This document shows positions 8,383-14,731 of a stretch of 14,731 nucleotides of DNA, in pieces. How positions within the stretch are numbered: position 1 is the first letter of the stretch; each line of letters opens with the position of its first letter. The stretch is from Bacteroidales bacterium (GTDB lineage: Bacteria; Bacteroidota; Bacteroidia; Bacteroidales; Bacteroidaceae). The stretch lies in the NCBI GenBank assembly GCA_004555055.1, contig SFJN01000047.1:1-14731 (forward strand). Direction: 5' to 3'. The notes under the pieces were generated by a model. That model did no database searches, was not told the origin of the DNA, and saw only the letters and a program-made list of their open reading frames with translations. A program made the position numbers and the translations under genes.

Positions 8383-8423
8383 AAAAGCCGCTTTTCGGAT
8401 GAGTTGTCCGGAAAGCGGCTTTT
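8383..8423. terminator. bidirectional terminator between convergent genes
   Basis: Two 17-base arms (8383-8399 and 8407-8423) pair along their whole length with a single T-G wobble, around a 7-base loop. The stem core is GCCGCTTT against AAAGCGGC. A-runs on the left and T-runs on the right provide a T-tract on each strand, so the hairpin can stop the anchor-J transcript on the + strand and the paralogue A transcript on the - strand. Confidence 0.85.
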
Positions 8424-8505
8424 GCTATGGGGGTGCAGGCGGCACGCAACACAAGGTGCAGGACTGCAGTGCAGAAGCGTTGTACGAAAGCATTGGCGGA
8501 GTCGG

Positions 8506-10407
8506 TTATTCCACAATGACCTTTCGGCTGCTGCCGTCGCTCATATGCAGGATGTTCACACCCGGCATAGGACGGCTGAGGCGTCGGCCGTCGAGGGTGT
8601 ACCGTGCGGTTTCGTAAGCCTCGTTGTCGGCGTTGATGTCTGCGATGCCATCGCTGGGCTTCTGCACCTTCACGCGTACGGCATTCGAGACGGTTCCGTC
8701 GGGGTTGAGGGCAATGACTGCAGCGTAGAGGTCGTATCCGGCATTGCGTATGGCGTTGAGGAGATCCTCACCGATGGGGATACGCAGTGTGGCATTGGCA
8801 GTGCCCGTTTCGTCCTCGCCCAGAGTGAGGCTGCCACCGGTGGGAGAGCCGTACTTGTAGGTGGCGGCAATGGCGACATCGTTGTAGATGGGCTTGCAGG
8901 ATGAACTGCCGAAGATGGAGCCGCTGATGTATTGGAAGAGAGGGTCCTCTTCGGTGATGTTCAGCTGGTCAGCGGTATACATGGAATAATAGTTGTGCTG
9001 GATGAATTTCGGACCCGTCAGTCCGTCAGCAAGCAGGATGAAGTCGAGGTTGTACGTTCCCTCTACCAAAGCCTGTACTGTGGCATTCACCTTTACGCGG
9101 GTGAAATCCTCGGTAAGTGTGGCGTCTGCGTTCACCTCTACCAATGGCGGAACAAGCATGCAGGCTTCGATGTCGTCGATGATTCCCGTTTGCTTGGTAC
9201 CGTAGTAGGGGTCTGCCTGTTTGCCGTTGCGGTCGAGGAAGCAGCTCGGTGCGCCCGCCCATCCGAGGTCGGGATATGCCGTCGGTGTCATGGGGTCAGT
9301 ACCGTTGCCGTAGAGATGGTAGGCAATGCCCACGAAACGGTCGCCGTATTTGGCGCGGCACTTTTCCATACCTGCCATTCCGCGGGTGCAGAATCCGCAA
9401 CCCGTACCGGTGAATTCCTCCATCACCACGTTGCGGGGAATGAGGCGTTTGAGGTTGTTGTAGGAGCAGGTGGTGGAAATGTTGGCGGAGTTCTCCACGC
9501 CGTTGACCTTGGTGACGGTAAGTACGACGTCGTATGTTCCGCTTTCGGCAGGGGTGGTGAAGGTGACAGGTATGGTGGCCGTGTAGTTGAATCCTGCCTT
9601 GATGTTCACGTTGGCATGGTATTCCACGGGTTCACCTCCAGCCACCGACAGGGTGTAGTCGATATTCTGTACGGCCTTTGCGGAGTTCGATTCCAAGGTA
9701 AGGTTAAAGGTGGCGGACGATGCCTTCTGGGTGTAGCCGCTACCAGGATTGAAGACCACGTTGTAGTCCGGCATATCAAGGTCGCTGAGGCAGAGTTTCA
9801 TGATGAGTGCGCCGTATTCCATGCCTTTGTCCACGACGCTTTGTCCGCTGATGACGTACATTCCGCCCTCTACCTTCGTGCGCGAGTCGAAGTAGATGGG
9901 GAACTTTGCCGCATCGGTGAATCCTTCGGTGGTGACGGCATAGCTGACGACGATGTCGTCTTCGAGCAGGAAGGGGGTGTCGAACACGACGTCGTTATAG
10001 GATGCTCCCACGAGTTTGCTGACGTCCACGGTCTGTGAGGCCAGCAGCCGCTTGACGTCGCTGCTGTAGATATTGACCTTGCAGGCGGTGATGACCTTTT
10101 CGTCGTAGATGGGTATGCGTACTCCGGCAATCTTTGCCCCCTTCAGCACATTGTTCATGGTGACGAGGTATCCGGCTTCGCTGGTGCCTTGCGATCCTAG
10201 TCCGGAAATCTGCACGTCGCCGTCGCCGTAGAAATTGTCGCGTGTGAAGAATCCCCATTCCACGGTGTTTTCAAGGCTGTTGGCCTTGAGGGGAGCCGTG
10301 GAGACCGAGGGTGTGGCCACCGTAAGTTCCGTTGCAGGCTCTGCGGTGTATGCCTGTGCGCTGAGGGCCAGTACGGAGGCGGCAAGTAGGGTATGAAGTC
10401 TGTTCAT
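8506..10407 (-). CDS. Omp28-like secreted thioredoxin-fold protein, paralogue A (CGFC)
   Basis: I chose the ATG at 10407 because it opens a clear signal peptide (MNRLHTLLAASVLALSAQA); a longer frame reaching 10482 would overlap the upstream gene and bury that signal. The product has 633 residues. Residues about 35-190 form a beta-rich domain found in all three neighbours, and about 200-320 look Ig/CARDB-like. From about 325 comes an Omp28-like thioredoxin fold with RNVVMEEFTG leading to C337-G-F-C340, and a likely cis-proline at P387 followed by S388 and C389. The tail YTLDGRRL...DGSSRKVIVE resembles secretion/anchoring tails of Bacteroidales. It lies 50 bp after paralogue B with no terminator between, so co-transcription is likely. 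Redox activity is inferred from the CxxC; no partner is known. Confidence 0.75.
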   Translation of the reverse strand: MNRLHTLLAASVLALSAQAYTAEPATELTVATPSVSTAPLKANSLENTVEWGFFTRDNFYGDGDVQISGLGSQGTSEAGYLVTMNNVLKGAKIAGVRIPIYDEKVITACKVNIYSSDVKRLLASQTVDVSKLVGASYNDVVFDTPFLLEDDIVVSYAVTTEGFTDAAKFPIYFDSRTKVEGGMYVISGQSVVDKGMEYGALIMKLCLSDLDMPDYNVVFNPGSGYTQKASSATFNLTLESNSAKAVQNIDYTLSVAGGEPVEYHANVNIKAGFNYTATIPVTFTTPAESGTYDVVLTVTKVNGVENSANISTTCSYNNLKRLIPRNVVMEEFTGTGCGFCTRGMAGMEKCRAKYGDRFVGIAYHLYGNGTDPMTPTAYPDLGWAGAPSCFLDRNGKQADPYYGTKQTGIIDDIEACMLVPPLVEVNADATLTEDFTRVKVNATVQALVEGTYNLDFILLADGLTGPKFIQHNYYSMYTADQLNITEEDPLFQYISGSIFGSSSCKPIYNDVAIAATYKYGSPTGGSLTLGEDETGTANATLRIPIGEDLLNAIRNAGYDLYAAVIALNPDGTVSNAVRVKVQKPSDGIADINADNEAYETARYTLDGRRLSRPMPGVNILHMSDGSSRKVIVE

Positions 10408-10443
10408 ATCGAGTTTGGGAGTGAGGTTTTCTGCAGAATGGTT

Positions 10444-10451
10444 GGGGGGGG
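10444..10451. repeat. eight-base G homopolymer in the B-A spacer
   Basis: A run of eight G on the + strand (C on the coding strand) sits in the 50-bp spacer between the stop of paralogue B and the start of paralogue A, 37 bases before A's ATG. Such runs can change length by strand slippage. Here that would change spacing or leader structure, not the reading frame. Confidence 0.9.
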
Positions 10452-10457
10452 CGTTTG

Positions 10458-12356
10458 TTATGGCATAAGGACCTTGCGGCAACTTCCGTCTGTCATACGT
10501 TCCAGTACGATGCCGTGGGCGTTTGCTCCGGTCTTGCGGCCGTCGGTGGTGTAGCGTGCCGTCACTTCAGGTTCCCTGTCTTCCAGCACGGTTCCGACGC
10601 CCGTCATGTCGGCAGCTTTGGCCTGTCCGGCGTTGGCAACGCTGCCGTCGGCATTGAGCACGAGTACCACACCGTCGATGTTGTAGAGCGATGCAGCAAT
10701 GGCGCTGAAGAGGTTTTCACGTTGCGGAATGTCGAGGGTGTAGCTCACGTTTCCGGTCTCTCCTGCCTTTAGGGAAATGCTTCCGCCCTTTGCCCGTCCG
10801 TTGGCGTAGGATGCGGCCAGTGCGATGTCGTCGTAGGAGGGCAGGCAGGTTGCATAGCCCAGTTCACCGCCACCCATGAAGGTGAAGAGCGGATCGTCCT
10901 TGGGAATTCCAGCCTGTACGCCACTGTAGTAGGAATAGAAATTCGTCTGTACGAATGCCGGGCTTTCAAGCTGGTTGCCCAGGATGAGGAAGTCGAGGTC
11001 GTAGGTGCCGGCAGCTGCGGCAGTGACATCTGCGCTGACCGTCACCTTGCGGTAGTCTTCGCTGAAGACGGCTTTGGCGTCTACCTTTACGAGTGGCGGA
11101 ACGGTGGTGCGTGCCTTGACGTCCTCGAGGATATCGTTGTCAGAGCCATAGTACGAGTCGAGTTGCTGTCCGCTACGGTCGAGGAAGCAGCTTGGAGCTC
11201 CCGTCCATCCCAGGTAGGGGTGGTCCGTGATGTACATGGGGTCGGTGTCCTCGTAGAGATGATATGAAACTCCGATGAAGCGGTCGCCGAGGGCGTCGGT
11301 GCACTTCTTCAGTCCGGCAATGCCGCGTGCTCCGTTTCCGCATCCGCATCCGTTGTTCTCTTCCATGACGACGTTGCGGGGATACATCTTTGTCAGGTTA
11401 ATGTATTTCAGGGTGGTGGCAGCGGCTTTCTCATCGTTTGCCTCGCCGTTCACCTTGGTCACCTTCAGCTTGACATCGTAATTCCCCGGCTCTTCAGGTG
11501 CCATGAAGGAAAGAATCATTTTGCGTTGCTTGTCGAATCCGCGGTCCAGTTTCAGCATCGCCTGCCGTTCTTCGGGTTCTCCGTTTCCGACGGTGATGGT
11601 ATAGGTGAAGTTTTCGACAGCCTTGTTGGAGTTCGATTTCACCGTCACTTCGCCTATGACGTTCTTTCCGCATTCGCTGTATCCGTTGGCAGGCACGAAG
11701 GTGAGGCTGTAGTCCTCAAGCTGGAAGTCGGTGAGGCAAACCTTCATGATGAGGGTTCCGTAGTATTCCTGAGTGCCGAAGTCCTGCCATTGTCCGTCGT
11801 TGAAGACGTACATTCCGCCTTTCGTCATGAGAGTCTTGTCGAAGTACATGGGGAACTGTACGGCCTGGCCGTATCCTTCCGTCACCAGTTCATAGACGAC
11901 GATGAGGTCTTCGTTGAGCACCACGGGCACATCAAGGTTGACTTCGTTGTACTTATGGGTCTTGAGTGTGGCGACATCGACTTCGGTGGTGGAGAGGATT
12001 TCAGAAAAATCCTTGCTGTAGACATATACCCGGCATTCGGTGATGACGGATGCCTCGTTGATGGGGAGCATGACGCCCTTGATGGTAGCGCCTTTCATCA
12101 GGTCGGCCGCAGGCACCTTGATGCCGGCCTTCACCGGTCCTGCCACGCCCATGCCGATGGCGCTGACGTTAGGGTCGTTGGCAAAGTCCTCGCCCTGGTA
12201 GTATCCCCAGCGTATGACTTCGTCTTCTTCGCTTTCGGCGCGTGCCGGAGCCTGCTGCATGACGGTGTAGGGAGTGTCGGGGCAGGGTTGGAACTGCTGG
12301 GCAAATGCGAGGCTGCATGCTATCCACGCCGCTGCCGTAAGGTAAAGTTTTTTCAT
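10458..12356 (-). CDS. Omp28-like secreted thioredoxin-fold protein, paralogue B (degenerate CxxC)
   Basis: The ATG at 12356 opens a signal peptide (MKKLYLTAAAWIACSLAFAQ), so the 47 possible residues upstream of it are rejected. The product has 632 residues and the same layout as A and C: beta-rich N-terminal domain, Ig/CARDB-like region, thioredoxin-fold domain from about 325, and a tail with ARYTTDGRKT...DGSCRKVLMP. The active-site segment reads EENNG-C337-G-C339-G-N-G342-ARG. Aligned to A without gaps, C339 is the first cysteine of the CxxC, the second is replaced by G342, and C337 is new. The cysteine after the likely cis-proline (C390, in GAPSC) is kept. The protein may have lost dithiol chemistry, or may use a CxC pair. 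A promoter is suggested about 140 bases upstream. Confidence 0.75.
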   Translation of the reverse strand: MKKLYLTAAAWIACSLAFAQQFQPCPDTPYTVMQQAPARAESEEDEVIRWGYYQGEDFANDPNVSAIGMGVAGPVKAGIKVPAADLMKGATIKGVMLPINEASVITECRVYVYSKDFSEILSTTEVDVATLKTHKYNEVNLDVPVVLNEDLIVVYELVTEGYGQAVQFPMYFDKTLMTKGGMYVFNDGQWQDFGTQEYYGTLIMKVCLTDFQLEDYSLTFVPANGYSECGKNVIGEVTVKSNSNKAVENFTYTITVGNGEPEERQAMLKLDRGFDKQRKMILSFMAPEEPGNYDVKLKVTKVNGEANDEKAAATTLKYINLTKMYPRNVVMEENNGCGCGNGARGIAGLKKCTDALGDRFIGVSYHLYEDTDPMYITDHPYLGWTGAPSCFLDRSGQQLDSYYGSDNDILEDVKARTTVPPLVKVDAKAVFSEDYRKVTVSADVTAAAAGTYDLDFLILGNQLESPAFVQTNFYSYYSGVQAGIPKDDPLFTFMGGGELGYATCLPSYDDIALAASYANGRAKGGSISLKAGETGNVSYTLDIPQRENLFSAIAASLYNIDGVVLVLNADGSVANAGQAKAADMTGVGTVLEDREPEVTARYTTDGRKTGANAHGIVLERMTDGSCRKVLMP

Positions 12357-12494
12357 GGAAAAGGGTGTTTTTATGTGGAAAGGGGGAGATAGCTTTGAAT
12401 CCTGCTTTTCTGTTTTGAATGGTGTGATAGGAATCGTTAGGAAATCTCCCCCGTGAAAGTTAGGTGTTGCTACCTTTGTTGCGCTTCGGGATGG

Positions 12495-12502
12495 CAAAGG
12501 TA
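12495..12502 (-). promoter_or_regulatory. probable -7 promoter element for paralogue B
   Basis: Read on the - strand this is TACCTTTG, an exact match to TAnnTTTG, followed by C as is common. It would start a transcript with a leader of about 130 nt before B's ATG at 12356. There is no clear TTG about 20 bases upstream. The same octamer occurs on the opposite strand at 12471-12478. Confidence 0.4.
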
Positions 12503-12544
12503 ACCTCAGCCATCCTCTCCTCTCGCGTTATGTAACTTCTCTTT

Positions 12545-12602
12545 TTGGGGGTAAACCCCAACAGCCGTCCCCTCGTGGAGACTGTTCCAGAGTGGACGGC
12601 TG
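12545..12602 (-). other. two adjacent hairpins downstream of paralogue C
   Basis: On the - strand, CAGCCGTCC and GGACGGCTG (9 perfect pairs, 23-base loop) are followed directly by a hairpin with TTGGGG/CCCCAA arms around a 5-base loop, then by AAAAAGAG. The lack of a U-run after the stems argues against a rho-independent terminator. They may protect the 3' end of C's mRNA or act in an attenuator-like way before B. Confidence 0.45.
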
Positions 12603-12663
12603 CCGTGATGATATTTGTGGCGTCGGGCATGGTGTAATCATACATTCCGCCGTGTCTTGAAGT

Positions 12664-14598
12664 TTATTTGTTGAGCACCTTGATGCTGGAACCGTCCTTC
12701 ATGCGCACAATGTTCAGACCGTTGTGTGCGTTGGTGCGGCGTCCGTCGAGGGTGTAGCGTGCCTCTTCCTCTTCAGTTTCCGAGGGACGGATGACGGTGT
12801 CGATGCCCGTGCCGTCTTCCTTCACCTTCACGCGGATGGCATTTCCCACGGTGCCGTCGGAGTTCACAGCCATGACGATGGCGTAAACGTCGTAGTTGGC
12901 GGCCTTGATGGCGTTGAGGAGTGTGGACTTGGTGGGGAGGTCGAGTGAATAGGTAACGCTCTTCACCTCACCGGTTTCGAGTTCGAGTGTACCGCCCACA
13001 GACACCTTGTTGGCATAGGATGCAGCGATGACCACGTCGTTGAAGACGGGTGTGCAGTAGGTCGAGCCGTATTTTCCGCCAGCTGCAAAGTCGGCAAGGG
13101 GGTCGCTGGGGTCGACGTTCAGCGCTTCAAGGGAGTATCCGCAGTAGGAGTTGGACTGGCGGAAGGCAGGGCTTTCCAGGCCGTCGGCCACGAGTGCGTA
13201 TACCATTTCGTATTCGTCGGCAACAGCAGCCTCTACCTCGGCATCAATCTTCACCACTGCCTTGTCTTCGTAGGCATAGTAGGCATTGACGTCGAAACCT
13301 ACGGCAGCAGGCACTTCCATGTAGTTCTGCACGAGTTTCACGATGTCGTTGTCGCCGTCGACGTTACGTCCGTAGTAGGGGTCGAGTTTCTCGCCGCTCC
13401 GGTCTACGAGGCAGCTGGGTGCGCTGTTGAGTCCCATGGCCTTGAGGTCGGGATAGGCAGAGGGAGCCATGGGGTCGGTTTCGGCACCGAAGAGGTGGTA
13501 AGCCATGCCCACGAAGCGGTCGCCGAAAGCCTGGCGGCACTTTTCCATACCGGCAATGCCGCGGGGGCACCATGAGCAGGAAAGTCCGGTGAACTCTTCC
13601 ATCACGACGTTGCGCTTGATGAGGCGGTTGATGTTGGTAAATGCGCTTGTGACGGGTGCGCAGTTCACGTTGTTGTCCTCGCCGTTCACCTTTACAATCT
13701 GCATCGTCACGTTGTACATACCAATCATGTCGGGAGCGGTGAAGGTGACGGGGATGGTGGCCTTCTGGTGCAGGCCGTTGGGGATTTCCACCTCAGCGTG
13801 CTGTGTGAGGGTCTCGCCGTCGGCAACGGTGATGGTATAGTCCACGTTCTTCACGTCCTTGTCGGAGTTGGATTCGAGGGTGAATTCCACGGTGTTTTCG
13901 GTGGCGCGCTGGGTATAGCCCGAAGTGGGAAGTACGTCAACGGTATAGTCGGAGAGGGCCATTTCGGAAATCCAGAGCTTCATGACCAGTGTGCCGAAGC
14001 TGGGACCGTAGTCGCTGACGAAGCCACCTGCCATAACCAGGCATCCGCCAGTAACGAAGAGCGTTTCGTCGATGACAAGTGGATAGAGTGCACTCAGCGT
14101 AGCACCTTCGGTGGTTACCTCGTAGGTTACTACCACGTCGTCGTCAATGGTGATGGGATTATTGAGCACCACGTCGTTGTAGGCTTCAGCCTGCAGGTTG
14201 GAGATGTCTACGGTCTGCGAGGTGAGGATTTCAGAATAGTCGCTGTTGAGGATAATAATCTTGAGGCCCTTGACCACATCCACGTCGTTGAAGGGGATGC
14301 GTACTCCCTGGATGGTAGCACCCTTGAGCATGTAGTCGGCCGTCACGCGGTAGCCGGCCTGGATGGTGCCGGACGTGCCAAGGCCGATGCAGCTGACGTT
14401 CATGTCGGTGGCAAAGTTCTTGCCGTCATAATAGCCCCATTCCTTGCAGTTTTCCAGACTTCCAACCTTTTGGGGAGTCTGAAGACTGGAGGTTTGCGGA
14501 GAATAGAGTCTCCATGACTGGGGTGCTTGCTTTACCTGCTGGGCATAAGCGGTGAATGCCAGCATGGAAGCTACGAGAAAGGTGTAGATTTTCTTCAT
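12664..14598 (-). CDS. Omp28-like secreted thioredoxin-fold protein, paralogue C (CSWC)
   Basis: The 644-residue protein begins at 14598 with a signal peptide (MKKIYTFLVASMLAFTAYAQ). It shares its layout with A and B: N-terminal beta-rich domain from about 50 (WGYYDGKNFATDMNVS), Ig/CARDB-like region at about 210-320, thioredoxin-fold domain with MEEFTGLS-C341-S-W-C344-PRG, likely cis-proline followed by S and C396 (APSC), and a tail ARYTLDGRRT...DGSSIKVLNK. The CSWC-P motif is the most thioredoxin-like of the three. It is the first gene of the - strand run. Its upstream region to the window edge is A/T-rich (TATATATA at about 14700) but lacks an exact TAnnTTTG. Omp28 family members are exported outer-membrane or surface proteins; the biochemical role here is unknown. 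Confidence 0.78.
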   Translation of the reverse strand: MKKIYTFLVASMLAFTAYAQQVKQAPQSWRLYSPQTSSLQTPQKVGSLENCKEWGYYDGKNFATDMNVSCIGLGTSGTIQAGYRVTADYMLKGATIQGVRIPFNDVDVVKGLKIIILNSDYSEILTSQTVDISNLQAEAYNDVVLNNPITIDDDVVVTYEVTTEGATLSALYPLVIDETLFVTGGCLVMAGGFVSDYGPSFGTLVMKLWISEMALSDYTVDVLPTSGYTQRATENTVEFTLESNSDKDVKNVDYTITVADGETLTQHAEVEIPNGLHQKATIPVTFTAPDMIGMYNVTMQIVKVNGEDNNVNCAPVTSAFTNINRLIKRNVVMEEFTGLSCSWCPRGIAGMEKCRQAFGDRFVGMAYHLFGAETDPMAPSAYPDLKAMGLNSAPSCLVDRSGEKLDPYYGRNVDGDNDIVKLVQNYMEVPAAVGFDVNAYYAYEDKAVVKIDAEVEAAVADEYEMVYALVADGLESPAFRQSNSYCGYSLEALNVDPSDPLADFAAGGKYGSTYCTPVFNDVVIAASYANKVSVGGTLELETGEVKSVTYSLDLPTKSTLLNAIKAANYDVYAIVMAVNSDGTVGNAIRVKVKEDGTGIDTVIRPSETEEEEARYTLDGRRTNAHNGLNIVRMKDGSSIKVLNK

Positions 14599-14731
14599 AT
14601 TCTGCTATCGTTTTGTTTGTTTTTCTGCAAAAGAGTTGGGGAAGATGCTGTAGGGGTATGTCCAAGGAGAGGAAGAAAAGCAAAGGCGATACCTAATTAT
14701 ATATATAGGTTTATGTGGGTTTATGCAAAAG

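Larger units (their letters stand above)
12357..12663. other. 307-bp spacer between paralogues C and B, rich in inverted repeats
   Basis: No convincing gene lies here. Read on the - strand from C's stop, the spacer holds a 9-bp hairpin (12562-12570 with 12594-12602), a second short hairpin with TTGGGG/CCCCAA arms (12545-12561), a TACCTTTG promoter-like element facing B and its mirror image (12471-12502), and a 9-bp inverted repeat in B's leader (12382-12390 with 12444-12452). None of these is followed by a T-run on the - strand, so I see no standard terminator for C, and reading through into B is possible. Confidence 0.7.

Noticed and set aside
8932..10038. Long + strand open frame opposite paralogue A (also 11526-12392 and 13768-14517)
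   Set aside because: They are shadows of the three paralogues and resemble each other only because the paralogues do. Their His/Val/Gly-rich composition is typical of antisense frames.
10408..10482. Upstream extension of paralogue A to 10482
   Set aside because: It would overlap the end of paralogue B and place the signal peptide 25 residues inside the protein; the ATG at 10407 gives a normal signal peptide.
12460..12645. 61-residue frame on the - strand between C and B
   Set aside because: It crosses two hairpins and the promoter-like element, has no recognised similarity, and has no leader features; non-coding structure explains the region better.
14640..14731. Promoter for paralogue C at the window edge
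   Set aside because: The reverse strand has TATCGCCTTTG, but the spacing between TA and TTTG is five bases and not two, so the consensus is not met. The region is cut by the window end.

Overview
The window looks like chromosomal DNA from a Bacteroidales bacterium. A Prevotellaceae-like source is my inference, not something the sequence proves. The support is: no Shine-Dalgarno sequences and often A-rich leaders before the starts; matches to the Bacteroidetes -7 promoter element TAnnTTTG; many secreted proteins ending in a 'Y-D/T-L-x-G-R-R ... K-V' tail typical of this group; and family content (PDDEXK_9 nuclease-like, choice-of-anchor J and Omp28-like proteins) that is common there. No rRNA, tRNA, CRISPR array, transposase or phage gene was found.

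Left part (1-2884, + strand): the 3' end of a PDDEXK_9/AAA-ATPase-like gene, then a cysQ-type 3'(2'),5'-bisphosphate nucleotidase and an SLC13-family permease with an RCK_C domain. The last two look like a sulfate uptake and PAP recycling pair, although cysC, cysD and cysN are not next to them.

Middle (2984-8335, + strand): a 1233-residue secreted GH85 endo-beta-N-acetylglucosaminidase with several beta-sandwich domains, including a LamG-like one. A 74-bp unit repeated three times in tandem begins inside its last codons. A strong terminator and a well-formed promoter follow, and then a secreted choice-of-anchor J protein. A bidirectional terminator at 8383-8423 closes this arm against the convergent right arm.

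Right part (8506-14598, - strand): three tandem paralogues of about 632-644 residues, in transcription order C (14598-12664), B (12356-10458), A (10407-8506). Each has a signal peptide, an N-terminal beta-rich region, an Ig/CARDB-like region, an Omp28-like thioredoxin-fold domain and a shared C-terminal tail. A and C keep a CxxC motif (CGFC, CSWC). B has lost the second cysteine and gained one two residues before the first. All three keep an extra cysteine two residues after the likely cis-proline.

I do not see a clear new multi-gene system. The best candidates for a second look are the tandem repeat that duplicates the GH85 stop-codon region and the diverging redox motifs of the thioredoxin-fold trio.
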